NCBI RefSeq assembly: GCF_049243985.1
Contig: NC_135369.1
Coordinates: forward strand, 24,412,765 to 24,476,764
Length of the DNA stretch: 64,000 nt
Direction of reading: 5' to 3'
From: Paroedura picta
Taxonomy: Eukaryota; Chordata; Lepidosauria; Squamata; Gekkonidae
Made by a program: the position numbers and the translations under genes. This document shows, piece after piece, positions 44,200 to 53,694 of the stretch. The notes under the pieces are model-generated. The model saw nothing but the letters and a program-made list of their open reading frames with translations, did not search any database and had not been told where the DNA came from. How positions within the stretch are numbered: the first letter of the stretch is position 1; each line of letters opens with the position of its first letter.

Positions 44200-44588
44200 T
44201 CACTGCAGCAGTTCCTTGATGCCCTTTAGGGATTCCGCACAGGAGCGGATGAGTGAGCAAAGCTGTATGCTCATCTCGATGGAGGTGCTCTGCTGGAGCT
44301 CCCGGCCGGCCCAGCAGATCTTCTGCATTAGGGCTTCCTCTACTGCAGCCAGGGTGCTGGTGGGAGGTGGCGAGGGAGGCACTGCGGGAGGCACTGCAGC
44401 AGGCACTGGGAGCAGTGGAGCGGGGGCAGATGCTCTGAGTCCTGAGGCTGCCCCTTCACAGTGTTCCGGCCGTGGCACATGGCGAGGAGTCGGCAGGGAG
44501 GAAAAGTACTCTGGCAAAGTGACGTCTTCAGGATTGGAGGCCAGCTGGCGTTCGCGCACCTGTGACAGAGCAGCTTGGGCATTCAGGG
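44200..44588 (-). CDS. ZNRD2: ZNRD2 coding exon 4 (stop codon)
   Basis: Minus strand: acceptor AG at 44590-44589. The exon opens ALNAQAALSQVRERQLAS, then holds VPRPEHCEGAASGLRAS, a proline/alanine-rich linker (PVPAAVPPAVPPSPPPTS), and a conserved C-terminal helix that includes STSIEMSIQLCSLIRSCAES. TGA is at 44202-44200. Human ZNRD2 has VPRPEHCEGAAAGLKAA and STSLETSIQLCGLIRACAEA in the same order. The exon gives 129 of 214 residues. The linker is longer than I recall in human, which accounts for most of the size difference (human 199 aa). Confidence 0.96.
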
Positions 44589-45074
44589 CTAGAATGGGAG
44601 AGAAAGTGCACAGGTATGATCCTCAGGGTCTTGTTCCCCCAGCCTGTACTTGTATTACTACCCTGTCTCTTGCAAACACCCCAATGAAAAACAGCAAGGC
44701 AGTAGTAAAGCAGGATTCAGCCACAATTTAACTGCCTTTTGTCAAGTCAAAGTTTTTTTTTTGCTTGCAAGGGCATATCCAGTGGACGCAACAATGAATA
44801 CAGGCTCAGCTGCAATTAACAAAGCAGCCAAGCACAACTATGGGAACAAAAGCTGCTTTCTGTAGCAACAATGGCCTATAAATATGCAACCAAGATCCCA
44901 GAAATTGTGTCACAATTGTGAACAAATGTCCAATGCTGTAGTTCCTCTTCCAGTCCAATGGAGGTAAGGGAACGAAATTCCACTTTCTGACAGAGGACTC
45001 CAGTCCTTCCCAATTAATTGAAGTAGCCATTCAACATGAACAGCGAAAAGCTCTCTATGTTCCCCTGGACATAC
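44589..45074 (-). other. ZNRD2 intron 3
   Basis: 486-bp intron with GT-AG borders; a short A+T region but no named repeat. Confidence 0.9.
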
Positions 45075-45159
45075 CTGGATTGTCTTTGTCGACATCAGAA
45101 TTAAGTTCTTGGCAGGCAACACAATAAAATTTCTTCTGCTTGTCTTGCAGCAAAATGGT
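45075..45159 (-). CDS. ZNRD2: ZNRD2 coding exon 3 (second zinc knuckle)
   Basis: Minus strand, 85 bp, acceptor AG at 45161-45160. It encodes TILLQDKQKKFYCVACQE then LNSDVDKDNP plus one base, ending at GT (45074-45073). The CVAC motif pairs with CEDC of exon 2 to form the zinc ribbon. Human reads TILLQDKQRKIYCVACQELD, nearly identical. The exon is too short for open-frame detection. Confidence 0.96.
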
Positions 45160-45711
45160 CTGGAGGGACAGAGCAGGTTGTTGGAATTTGCCAAACACAA
45201 CATAAGTGAAACAAATTTAGCAAGTAACAATAACAGAAAATGCACCCTGGACAACAAACTCATATGCAGCTACAAACTTTAAAGACAACATGTTATTGCA
45301 CACCCAAATAAACAGGTTGCATGCTGAATAAACAAAAGCTGTCAAAGAATGTTAAGGGATAAAGGGAAACTTGCACATGAAATCCTTTGACACTATCTCC
45401 TCGGGGCTATTCTGTCATATACATGATCTTCAATTCTTAGGGAAATATAAACTTTTTGTGTTTACTGGATACCAACTGGTAACCCCTTCTTCTAAAATAA
45501 TTCCAATTCTCATTATTTTCAGGGTACCCTTCCTTGAGGAAAAGTGGTATACTTTCACCATATGTGAAAATTACAAAGGGGATGAAGGAACTCTTACATC
45601 CTTTAAAATGACCAGCATATTCTTCCTCTACCTCACGTTAGCCTCCCCTACATAAAGAAACACCGAGGAAAAAGATTCAGTGCAATGTCTCACTCTTAAT
45701 GAAAGAGAAAG

Positions 45712-45880
45712 CAGTATGGTATACCCAGATCTTATCAGATCACTGAAGCTAAGCTCCTTGGAAGGGAGACCACCAAAGACTCAACAGAAGAAGGCAATGG
45801 CAGACCACCTCTGCTTCTCGCTTGCCTTGAAAGTCCCTTGCAGGGGTTACCATAAGTCAACTGCTACTTGATGGCACAAT
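45712..45880 (+). mobile_element. 5S rRNA-derived SINE, near full length
   Basis: Head CAGATCTTATCAGATCACTG, AAGCTAAGCTCCTTGGAAGG, GAGACCACCAA follows 5S rRNA; body AAGGCAATGGCAGACCACCT; tail GTTACCATAAGTCAACTGCT ending ACTTGATGGCAC. The tail resembles the 3' end of the Bov-B LINE fragment at 47820-48240. Confidence 0.82.
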
Positions 45881-46127
45881 GTAAGGATTGTGCTTCAAAA
45901 TACTTGCCCAGCTCACAAAGCAGCACCCCTGGCTGAAAGCAACAACCCAGTTGTTCTGCCTACCAGAAGGACCTCTGGGGCTAAGTTGACCCTCTCCTCC
46001 AGGAGTGTGCCTTGGGGTCCCTTCTTCCCAGTGCTCCCAGAGAACAGCTGCAGCTTTCATAGTTTATAGATTTATCAGCGGTTTCCTACCAGTTCTGTCG
46101 AATCCCAAAACTCAGACCACACAAAAC

Positions 46128-46370
46128 TGCCAAACTGCCTTATACTGAACTAGACCCTTGATCCATCAGGGTCAGTATTGTCTACTCAGAATAGCAACAA
46201 CTCTCCAGGCTCTCAGATAAAGATATTTCACATCACCTTTGAGGGTAAATTATCTTAGGCAAAGGTCTTTCACATCATCTACTACCACATTGCCTTAACT
46301 GGAGATGTTGGGGATGGAACCTGGGATCTCCTGCGTAATGACAGATGTTCTGCCTCTGAGTCACAGCCCC
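46128..46370 (-). mobile_element. Second tRNA-derived SINE family, reversed
   Basis: TGCCTTATACTGAACTAGAC, TTGATCCATCAGGGTCAGTA, AACTCTCCAGGCTCTCAG, reversed B box TGGAACCTGGGATCTCC. Confidence 0.78.
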
Positions 46371-46431
46371 TCCCCACTTTATCTCCCAACAGTCTCCAGT
46401 CCCCAACCCCTCTGTGATACACACCATAATG

Positions 46432-46559
46432 TTCCCACAGACCACACAAGGTCCTCTAACTTCCAGGTTATCAGTGCCTTTGAAGCCAAGACATGCTTGT
46501 CATTGAGTCAACAGGGTCGGGTGCCTGGAAGTCAGAGGACCTTGTGTAATCTGTGGGAA
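46432..46559. repeat. Long inverted repeat (fold-back) in ZNRD2 intron 2
   Basis: Arm 46432-46467 (TTCCCACAGACCACACAAGG...) and arm 46524-46559 are inverted copies of 36 nt with three mismatches, around a 56-nt loop. It could be a small MITE or a hairpin-forming intron segment. No clear target duplication. Confidence 0.7.
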
Positions 46560-46960
46560 GCTTGTGTGTTCGGAATGAAACCGCCTGCCCAAAAAACACT
46601 AGGAAAGTACTTGAGCCAGAGTGACGGGGAAAATCTGAATTCACTCCCCATGGAGCCAATGACTGTAGACCAGTCACACAACTGACCAACCCACTGCAAA
46701 TGGGAGGTCCATGGCTGAGAGTTATTCAGCAATGAAAAACACCGCTTGCCAAGGTGACCCCCTTCCCTCAGAGGCTGGAGAGCCATCCATCAGGGATGCT
46801 GCAGGGGTTGAATGAGAAGACCTGGAAGCGATCTCCCAGCTATGTAGGCTGGCCTGATCGCCTGGGAGGGGAAAGGAGGTGGAGAGCCCGCCTCTCCACA
46901 GCCCCTTGGAAGACCCTCCGCGGGCTCTGCACATGCCCTGGGGCACCCTCGCTGCCTCAC

Positions 46961-47112
46961 CCCGCAGTCCTCGCAGCACTCGCCCAGCATACGGTAGCCC
47001 TTGAGCAGGTACTCGCTCATGAGCTTGCTGATCTTGTCCTGTCTCTCGCGCCGGGCCTGGATCACTTTCAGCTCCGCCTCGGACGGAGGCTCCCAATCCG
47101 TGTCGTCGTTGC
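46961..47112 (-). CDS. ZNRD2: ZNRD2 coding exon 2
   Basis: Minus strand, 152 bp, acceptor AG at 47114-47113. It completes a glycine codon, then encodes NDDTDWEPPSEAELKVIQAR, RERQDKISKLMSEYLLKGYR and MLGECCEDCG before a GT donor (46960-46959). Human has WEPPTEAETKVLQARRERQD and RISRLMGDYLLRGYRMLGET, so the match is unmistakable. CEDC is the first half of the zinc ribbon. ZNRD2 (SSSCA1, p27) is an autoantigen with a proposed role in mitosis; its molecular function is poorly known. Confidence 0.97.
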
Positions 47113-47178
47113 CTGTGCCGGGAGAAGGAGGAAAGGGCGGGCGGCGGTGAGGGGGAGAAGCGAAGGGCCCCGTCCCCC

Positions 47179-47255
47179 CCAGCCCTCCCCTCCCCGTTCC
47201 CCCCAGCCCTCCCCTCCCCTCCCCTCCCCTCCCCTCCCCTCCCCTCCCCGTTCCC
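47179..47255. repeat. (CTCCC)n array in ZNRD2 intron 1
   Basis: About ten units of CTCCC-type repeats interrupted by GTTCCCCCCAG. The minus strand, which is the RNA-like strand, is runs of GGGG separated by A, a potential G-quadruplex. Confidence 0.88.
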
Positions 47256-47303
47256 CTGCGGGAGTCGGCCAAGGTACCAAGCTTGCCAGGCCCAACAGCC
47301 ACG

Positions 47304-47317
47304 GTTGCCATGGTGAC
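47304..47317 (-). promoter_or_regulatory. RFX X-box match in ZNRD2 intron 1
   Basis: Minus strand GTCACCATGGCAAC fits GTNRCC-N2-RGYAAC exactly and the wider GTHNYYATRRNAAC. It lies 18 bp inside intron 1, 37 bp downstream of the start codon. Perfect 14-mers of this kind are rare by chance in 64 kb, but binding is not shown. Confidence 0.6.
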
Positions 47318-47335
47318 GCCTCTTCCCTCACCTAC

Positions 47336-47354
47336 CTGCTCCATTCAGAGCCAT
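47336..47354 (-). CDS. ZNRD2: ZNRD2 coding exon 1 (start codon)
   Basis: Minus-strand ATG at 47354-47352. Only 19 bp: MALNGA plus one base, then GTAGGTGAG donor at 47335. Human ZNRD2 also begins MALNGA, with its first intron at the same place, which supports this tiny exon. Coding lengths 19+152+85+389 give 645 bp, 214 codons plus stop, in one frame. Confidence 0.92.
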
Positions 47355-47685
47355 GTTTCCCCCGCTGCCGCCGCTTCCGGCCTTGGCCATGCCTTCGCGC
47401 TCGCCCTGGCCGTCTCTTACGCGGCCCCGCCCCCGGCCGTCTTGATCTCTATGGCCCTCAACCATAGAGTTGAACTAGACTCGCCATAGACAGGACTTCC
47501 TGGTTGCTTTTGATGCTTGCGGGCGGCTGCTTTCTCCGCTAAGAGGAGGGTGGCGTTAGATGAGAAATGGTGGGAAAGCTGGATATTAAGTTTACGGAAA
47601 AGAAAAGAAAATTTCAAGGCTGCTGTATTGCCTAGGGTCGCCAAGCAAGCAAACGAACAAACAAACCTTCAGGTGGCACCTTAAG

Positions 47686-47815
47686 TTGGATCTTCAGTTC
47701 CACTGGAGAAAATGGCTGTTTTGGAAGGTGGATTCCACAGCATTATACTTTGCTGAGATCTCTCCCTTTCCAAACTCCACCCTCTACCCCAAAAGTCTCT
47801 AGGTATTTCCCAACT
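47686..47815 (+). mobile_element. hAT-type MITE, family B, partial
   Basis: GAGAAAATGGCTGTTTTGGA, AGGTGGATTCCACAGC, TAGGTATTTCCCAACTC; both termini missing. Confidence 0.68.
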
Positions 47816-47819
47816 CTGT

Positions 47820-48240
47820 GTGTGTGTGTGAAGTGTTATCACGTAGCTTCCGACTTACAGTGATCATAAGATTTAATGTTCTTCAAAACATCCATAAACT
47901 GAGTATCCTGGCATTTTTATTGCATCAAGCCTCCTCTTCCTGGGTCTTACTCTTTTCCTGCTGCCTTCAACTTTTCCTAGCATTATTGTTGTTTCCAGTG
48001 ACTCTTCTTGTAATGTGGCCAAAGTACAATAGCTTTAGTTTAGCTATTTTAGATTCTAGAATTCAGGTTTGATTTGGTCTAGAACTTATTTGACCTTTTT
48101 TGGCAGACCATGGTATCCATAAAACTCTCCTTAAACACCCCTTTTCAAAAGAATCCACTTTCTTAATTGTCCAACTTTCACACCCTTACATAGTAATGGG
48201 GAATACTATAGCATGAATTAACTTGGTCTTGGCAACCCTA
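47820..48240 (-). mobile_element. Bov-B/RTE LINE 3' region, reversed
   Basis: Minus-strand reading shows IHAIVFPITM, GCESWTIKK, LRRVLWIPWSAKK and KLLYFGHITRR in succession, the conserved end of the Bov-B ORF. It is followed by a 3' end with GATCACTGTAAGTCGGAAGC. Bov-B is widespread and horizontally spread in squamates. Several breaks; inactive. Confidence 0.78.
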
Positions 48241-48924
48241 GTGTTACCTCATATCCACAGAAAGGACTTTCATGAAATCCTGGGCTGATTCTGCACTTGC
48301 TTTTTTTATTCCGTTGTGGATCCCAAGCCCAACAGGAGCCTCTTTCTTTTCTTGAACGAGGGAGGGGGGAGAGGACTGAAGACTGAAGAGGAGGGGGAAA
48401 AACGAAGAGGCATATCTGCTGAGAGAAGTTAGGGCTTCTGGAGCGCAGTCACTTTAAGAGAAGTCTTGCAACTAGGAACCAGGAAGTCTTTGAACTGACG
48501 CTCTGGCCAATCAAGGAAGACTGTTTTGCTACAGCGTTGAAGGCAGGAGGCAAGAGGCAGAGCTAATTTGCAAAGAGCAGAGAGCTGCACATTTACTCAT
48601 GGCGGTTTTTAAAATATTGAGGCTTATATCCACTCAAGGTTATCGCGGGGGATAGGTAGGGTCATCACAACTCAATCATGCTTGTTGCAGAGGGAAAGTT
48701 TAAAGCACCCAAACTCAAAATGCAAATCGAATTCAGTTTAGACAGGAGGGATTCATTCAAACTGGGACTGGGTAAAAAGCCCCGTGCAGACTACACTCTG
48801 GTTGAGAAAGCCTTGGTTAGACTCTTGGGACTATTTCTCTCCTCTTTCTATACAAAGTTTGTTTCTCTTCATGAAACTATGAAGGCTGGTGCTTCATTCT
48901 CTTGAATATTTAAACTGCCAACAA
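48241..48924. other. No gene; unclassified, possibly repetitive
   Basis: 48290-48660 has a G/A-rich stretch and TCTGGCCAATCAAGGAAG but no family I can name. Confidence 0.35.
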
Positions 48925-49118
48925 AAAGAAGCCATGTTGGATCAGGCTATCCTGTCCAACACTCTGTCACACAGTGGCCAATATCCAGGCGCCATCAGGA
49001 GGTTCACCAGCAGGGCCAGGTCCCATCAAGAGATCCATCAGGGTCCTCCAGCCCTACTGTCCCAAAGCTCTACCTCCAGATCTTCAGGCATTTCCCAATC
49101 AGGAATTGGCAACCCTAT
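48925..49118 (+). repeat. Unclassified repeat fragment plus family B MITE end
   Basis: 48925-49010 (AGCCATGTTGGATCAGGCTA, CACACAGTGGCC) is related to 12066-12345. 49065-49118 ends AGGAATTGGCAACCCTA like family B. Confidence 0.6.
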
Positions 49119-50533
49119 GACAGAGCATTCTAAACATTGGGTATGGAGAACAGAGTTACTTTTCTCATGGAGGCACCAGCACCGCTGCAAGGTCGAGGGA
49201 AGCACAAGATGCATCTGTAAGGAAAGCTAAGGAACTGACAGGAGGACTGACAGCCATATGGTGGAAAGGCCTCCTCCGGTGAAGCGGACCTTGGGGGAAA
49301 AGAGCTCCTCAAGAATAAACTAAGGGAAATGGGAATGATAAAGGGCCCCAAATGGAGTAAATAGGTAACTGTTAACAGATAGGAACCATCAAAGGAAAGT
49401 AATGAGTAAGGCCCGGACTCACTAGAATCTCACAGGAACTTGGGAGGTGATATTCCTGCTTAGGAATACAGCAAGAAGCATTTCCTGGGATATTGACAGT
49501 CTGTTGCTGGAAATGTGCACCAGCTAGAAGCTGTGGCTAAATTTATGGAAGGACATGCCTACAGCCTGAGTTGAAGCTGGCAGAAATTATAACTGGAGAC
49601 ATGGGCTCCCAGTTGGACTGTTAAACTCATTAGTTGGCTGTCAAAGGTGATTGAATAATTAAACACAATTGGTATAGTTCCCTAATGGAGGGCAGCACCC
49701 ACGGCCCATGGGAGTTTATGGTGTTTGTGCATATTTTTAGTCTCTGGTAGTTGTCATCCTCACCACTGTTTGATGATGTAGAGCATCCATTCTCAATGGG
49801 GGCCATTCAGGCTCCTTTGAAGGGGGCACAGACTGAAAGATGTTAGAAAGGGAGCCCAAATGGTTTATGGGGGGGGGCTGGTAACTGGCCTGATTAAAAG
49901 AATTAGAATGTCACGTATCATGTCAATAATTGCTAGAAAGTTTGAGCTTTATCAGGGGAAAGAAAAAGAAATTATGTAATCCGTTCCTTTGGGTGTACTT
50001 GAATTAATGCATTCAAGGGGGAAAAAATGAGTGAACATGCTTCTAGAAATCTGTCTCACACACACATACATATTTAGCAAGGTAGGACAAGTATAGTTAG
50101 TGTCATACAGTGTTTCAAGAACATCACTAGCAAAAGGGTGCAAGTTCCCTGCACAGTTCTCCTGTATACTGTGCTACAAAGGGCAACCTACCCTGACACA
50201 AAACTTTACTTGCATACATCCATGTACAATAGTAGCACCCACTTGAACACTTAAAGCAGAAGTAGCTTGTTTGGCTTCCCAGTTTTCTGTTAACAGGGCA
50301 AAATTATAAAATTAAGGCTGGATTTCAGGGAAAGGGACACCACTAGACAGGAATTATTTTTTTCTTTCAGACTGTAAGCCTTCAGCCACCTGATGAGATA
50401 GGCAAATAGAAGTTTTGGAATGGAAACCTATTCATAGACTTCCACTAATAAAGCTTTGAAACTCATTGTCACAGGACGCTGCATAAATGTGATAAATAAA
50501 AGGTCACTGGTATGTAAAGCTTTGGTTAAAGGA
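49119..50533. other. No recognisable feature
   Basis: Intergenic between ZNRD2 and BBS1. A G run lies at 49870-49877. No supported gene. Confidence 0.4.
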
Positions 50534-50733
50534 TAAGGTGACCAGATTAAAGCGGGACACCATTGACCGGGGGGGGGGGTCTTGTTTAAAAAATTGGTCT
50601 ATACGGAGCAAGAAAAAGTTTCATAGAATGCAAAAATAGTATTGTAATATATATATTTTTAATTTCAACATAAGTACAATTTGCCAGGTACCCCCAGATG
50701 TCCCTCCAAAAGTGGGACAATCTGGTCACCTTA
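50534..50733. mobile_element. hAT-type MITE, family C, perfect 8-bp target duplication
   Basis: 200 bp from TAAGGTGACCAGATTAAAGC to AATCTGGTCACCTTA. Flanked by TTAAAGGA at 50526-50533 and 50734-50741. It includes a G run at 50570-50579 and AAATAGTATTGTAATATATA. A sister copy is at 58427. Confidence 0.92.
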
Positions 50734-50961
50734 TTAAAGGAAGTACAAATTCATAAGGATTTTATATACACCATTGGCAAGCACAGTTTACCATTAAGCT
50801 TCCTTCTCAGCTTTGCAGTTCCAGTTTCTGTCTGGGGTAGGAAATGCTGGGAAGTCGCGTTTCTGAACGCTAGCCCTTTTCCTACATGAGCGTTTGAGAG
50901 CGTAACACGCAACCACTCAAGGGGGACTCATTTCCCTGGTGCACCCATTAGCAGCCACGGA

Positions 50962-50975
50962 GTTTCCATAGCAAC
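50962..50975 (+). promoter_or_regulatory. RFX X-box upstream of BBS1
   Basis: GTTTCCATAGCAAC, 28 bp before the BBS1 ATG. It fits GTHNYYATRRNAAC fully and has a perfect right half-site AGCAAC; the stricter GTNRCC left half has one mismatch. RFX-type X-boxes drive ciliary genes, and BBS genes are classical targets in worms and vertebrates, so context supports it. Confidence 0.75.
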
Positions 50976-51003
50976 AGATTTTCAGCTTAGCCGTGGCTTT
51001 GAG

Positions 51004-51041
51004 ATGGCGACCACTGCTTCTTCTGGCGGCACCAGCGAAAG
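51004..51041 (+). CDS. BBS1: BBS1 coding exon 1 (start codon)
   Basis: ATG at 51004 opens MATTASSGGTSE plus two bases before the GT donor at 51042. Human BBS1 also begins with a short, poorly conserved alanine/serine-rich leader ahead of [11 protein letters not shown], so the start is supported by position, by in-frame splicing and by the X-box just upstream. BBS1 is a core subunit of the BBSome, the coat-like complex that carries membrane proteins into and out of cilia and is recruited by ARL6. The window holds exons 1-9, about the first half of the N-terminal beta-propeller; the remainder lies beyond 64000. Confidence 0.88.
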
Positions 51042-52450
51042 GTAAAAAAAATGAGTGGTTATCATGGCCAGGAGAACAAGGTTTTGATGACTTTCCTCTT
51101 GGAAGCCCTGGGGGAGTCCTGTTTCTCCGAAGTTGAGGTTGGGTCTCTCGGAGGAGAGGGTTTGTGACTAGAGGGGGAAGCTTGGGGCTAGGGCTTCTCG
51201 GGTCCGTTAAGGGGAAAGGGATGGAGGCGTCTTTTGGAACCTTCATTCCTACTTCCGCAAAGCTTGCACTGTTAAAATTCTGTATTGTGACGAAGTTGCT
51301 TCTTCGCCATCGGTAGATTTGATATTTGCCAGCGCTATCCGTTTCATTTGGAGTTGCCAGCAGACGGGAGGAAAATGTCCTGCCCTTTAATAGAGGCTTA
51401 ATGTGTAGACATTGGCAGCAGAAGCTTTATGTGGCATGGCCAATAATATCACTTGCTTAATAACATTCCGTTAACCTTGTATTAAAGGGTTAGACCACAT
51501 TTTTTCCCCCTTTGGGTATTTGGCACTCTTAGTTCTGTTTTAGCTCGAGGGGAATTTACAGTGTCTATAAAGTGGCTTATCCCTCCTTAGTAGTAGGGAT
51601 ACAGAGGCACTCCAAAGTCTTTGGAACTCCTGTTTTACATTGCTGCTTTAGATTAGTAAAGTTATCCATCTGCATAGTAGCAATGCTCTTGACTCTTCTA
51701 CATTCAAGGTGTTTACTGGGATATTTTACTGTTTTATGGGATTTTAGATTTATGTAAACCGCCAGGAGCCAGTTGTTCCAAGAGTGGCGGTCAAAAAAAT
51801 TGAAAATAAATACAAAAATAAAACTATCACTTGCCAGTTTGGCATATTAATGCCAGGATTCTCTGCAGGGAAGATGTAAAGTATTGAAGACTTTTGTGTT
51901 CCATTGATCTGTCTTTTCTCCATTATGTCTTATTTTTTACCTTTACATTATAAACCCATAGATGGGAAACAAATATTTTTACATTTTGGGATAGTGGCTA
52001 GAACTTTTAGGTGTTTCATAAATAATTAATAGCAGGAATAATGCTGCTCCAAACACACAGTAGGCACCTTACAGTGAAATGTGCATCTTCCCCAGTGACA
52101 GAAGGCCATGGAACTCAAGAGCTCTGAGTTCACTTGTAAAATGCCAAGATGAGAAGAGTGCTGCTTAATATTAAGACTCCTGTGTTCAAAAAGAGAATAG
52201 AATGAATATAGTCACTTGGAGTCAGGATGCCTGGGTTCTTGGAGAGCTAGGTGTGCTTTCAGCTTGGGATTTGGGTCATTGCATTTACTATTCTAGAAAA
52301 ACTGAGAAGAGCTCTTTGGTTGTGATGGGTGAGTTTGGACTTTAGGCCTCTAGGGATTTGCTTCTGGACTGAAGGATCTTGCACAGTCTCAGATATACTT
52401 CTGTGTACTTTTTCTTTAATCTTTTTTGCCACCACTACCCCATCTGCCAG
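51042..52450 (+). other. BBS1 intron 1
   Basis: 1.4 kb. 51350-51500 is related to the 35706-35855 MITE. 51740-51830 is an L2-like 3' tail (TAAACCGCCAGGAGCC). The rest is unrecognised. Confidence 0.85.
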
Positions 52451-52527
52451 TACCCAAGTCAATTCCAAATGGCTGGATGCCCACTACGACCCGGTGGCCA
52501 ACCTGTACACGTTTTCCTCCTGTGTCA
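52451..52527 (+). CDS. BBS1: BBS1 coding exon 2
   Basis: 77 bp after acceptor CCAG (52447-52450). It encodes [19 protein letters not shown] then TFSSCV, ending A|GTAAGT. Human: [20 protein letters not shown]. It forms the first strands of the beta-propeller. Confidence 0.97.
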
Positions 52528-52835
52528 GTAAGTCTGAAACTCTATTCATTCTCTTCCTAACAAGGAGTGTCTAGTCTTTGGAGGGGAAGGGGGAGAAGTC
52601 AAAACTTCTGATGGTTGCAGCCCAGGTGCCAGTAGCATTTTGAAAACATGTTGGGCTTCTCTGGGCTCGTAACCAGGCTTGCAAGAGTCAAATATGTGTT
52701 TTGTTTTCTATAAAAGTATGAACAATGCAAATCTGGTGGCATCTGCTGGCATGACCAACTAATGAGAGCTGAAGGCAAAGGCATTCAATGAGTAGCATCC
52801 ACTACACTGTTCATTGCATTTTTACATCCCTCTGG

Positions 52836-53100
52836 ATCAGGCTTTCTCAACCAGGGTTTCATGAAATTTTGGAGTTTCTTGATGGCCCTGGAAGGGTTTC
52901 CTGGGTAGGAGTTAACTAATTTATAATCTATTTTTTAATTTGTTAAATATTTTTCAAGCTATATGATAATATATAATCATATTGACTCACCAACCCCCTG
53001 CCAAAATGGTCAGGGATGTACCTGCAGATCCTGCCTTTTATTACAACTGGGACGGCAAAGATCAGGCAGTTATTAACCTACTGTCAATCTCAGTTGTGTA
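52836..53100 (+). mobile_element. hAT-like MITE, family D, in BBS1 intron 2
   Basis: TCAGGCTTTCTCAACCAGGG, GGCCCTGGAAGGGTTTCCTG and ACCAACCCCCTGCCAAAATG. The right terminus is not clear. Confidence 0.6.
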
Positions 53101-53694
53101 AGGATGAGATGTAGCTGCTCAATGATAAGGGAAAACTCTCTGCACATGTTCAGAGATGCCTTCTTATTGTTGCTGCACATGTCTCAGAGCTTAGGCTTGC
53201 CACTGGTAACACATTCATGTGCGTAATCCTGTCAAAGTAGGTGGCTGAAAGCAGCAGGATGACAGCAGCCCGTGGAATACCGTTGCCCTAGGTCTCTAAT
53301 CCCAGCTGAGGATGTCACAAGAGGAGAGTTGGCTGCCTTCCAGATGGGGTGTAACTGCTTTCCTGATTCTGATGCCACTTCCCTAGAATGCCACTTAGGA
53401 TCTTTGTCAGCCAAGGGATGGCAAAAATTAATATTTTTAGCACAGAACTATATTCTCTAGAGGGATTACACTGGAGTTGGGAATTTATGAAGTGTTCCAG
53501 AAGTGTTCTTTCCTCCAAAATAAATGCATTCCCTAATTTGAGCTCAGAATAATATTGCAGATTCCTAAAAGACAGCATCAGATTTTTGGGGGATCCAGAG
53601 CTGGCTTGCTAGACAATGCATTAAATTATAAATGGGTTAAGATACTGGTTTCCTTTCTGGTTTGAATGGGCTGAAACAAGGTCTTCTATTCCAG
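53101..53694. other. BBS1 intron 2, remaining part: nothing recognised
   Basis: No exon or named repeat between the MITE and exon 3. Confidence 0.4.

Larger units (their letters stand above)
45160..46960 (-). other. ZNRD2 intron 2 (1.8 kb)
   Basis: Holds a 5S-derived SINE (45712-45880), a tRNA-SINE (46128-46370) and a long inverted repeat (46432-46559). The rest is unrecognised. Confidence 0.9.
47113..47335 (-). other. ZNRD2 intron 1 with (CCCCT)n and X-box
   Basis: A 223-bp intron. 47179-47255 is a cytosine-rich pentanucleotide array (CTCCC units) that puts repeated GGGG runs in the transcript. A 14-bp RFX X-box match lies at 47304-47317. Confidence 0.88.
46900..47440 (-). promoter_or_regulatory. 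ZNRD2 CpG-rich promoter, exon 1-2 region
   Basis: GC-rich with CpG. Upstream of the ATG on the minus strand are an ETS-type CCGGAAGCGG (47371-47380) and a GC box (plus strand GCCCCGCCCCC, 47424-47434), a common layout for housekeeping promoters. Confidence 0.65.

Noticed and set aside
45712-45800. Possible true 5S rRNA gene
   Set aside because: Only parts of 5S rRNA are matched, with many changes, followed by a SINE body and LINE-like tail.
46754-47467. A 237-codon plus-strand frame over ZNRD2 exons 1-2
   Set aside because: Antisense to ZNRD2 and through the CTCCC array; repeat-driven peptide.
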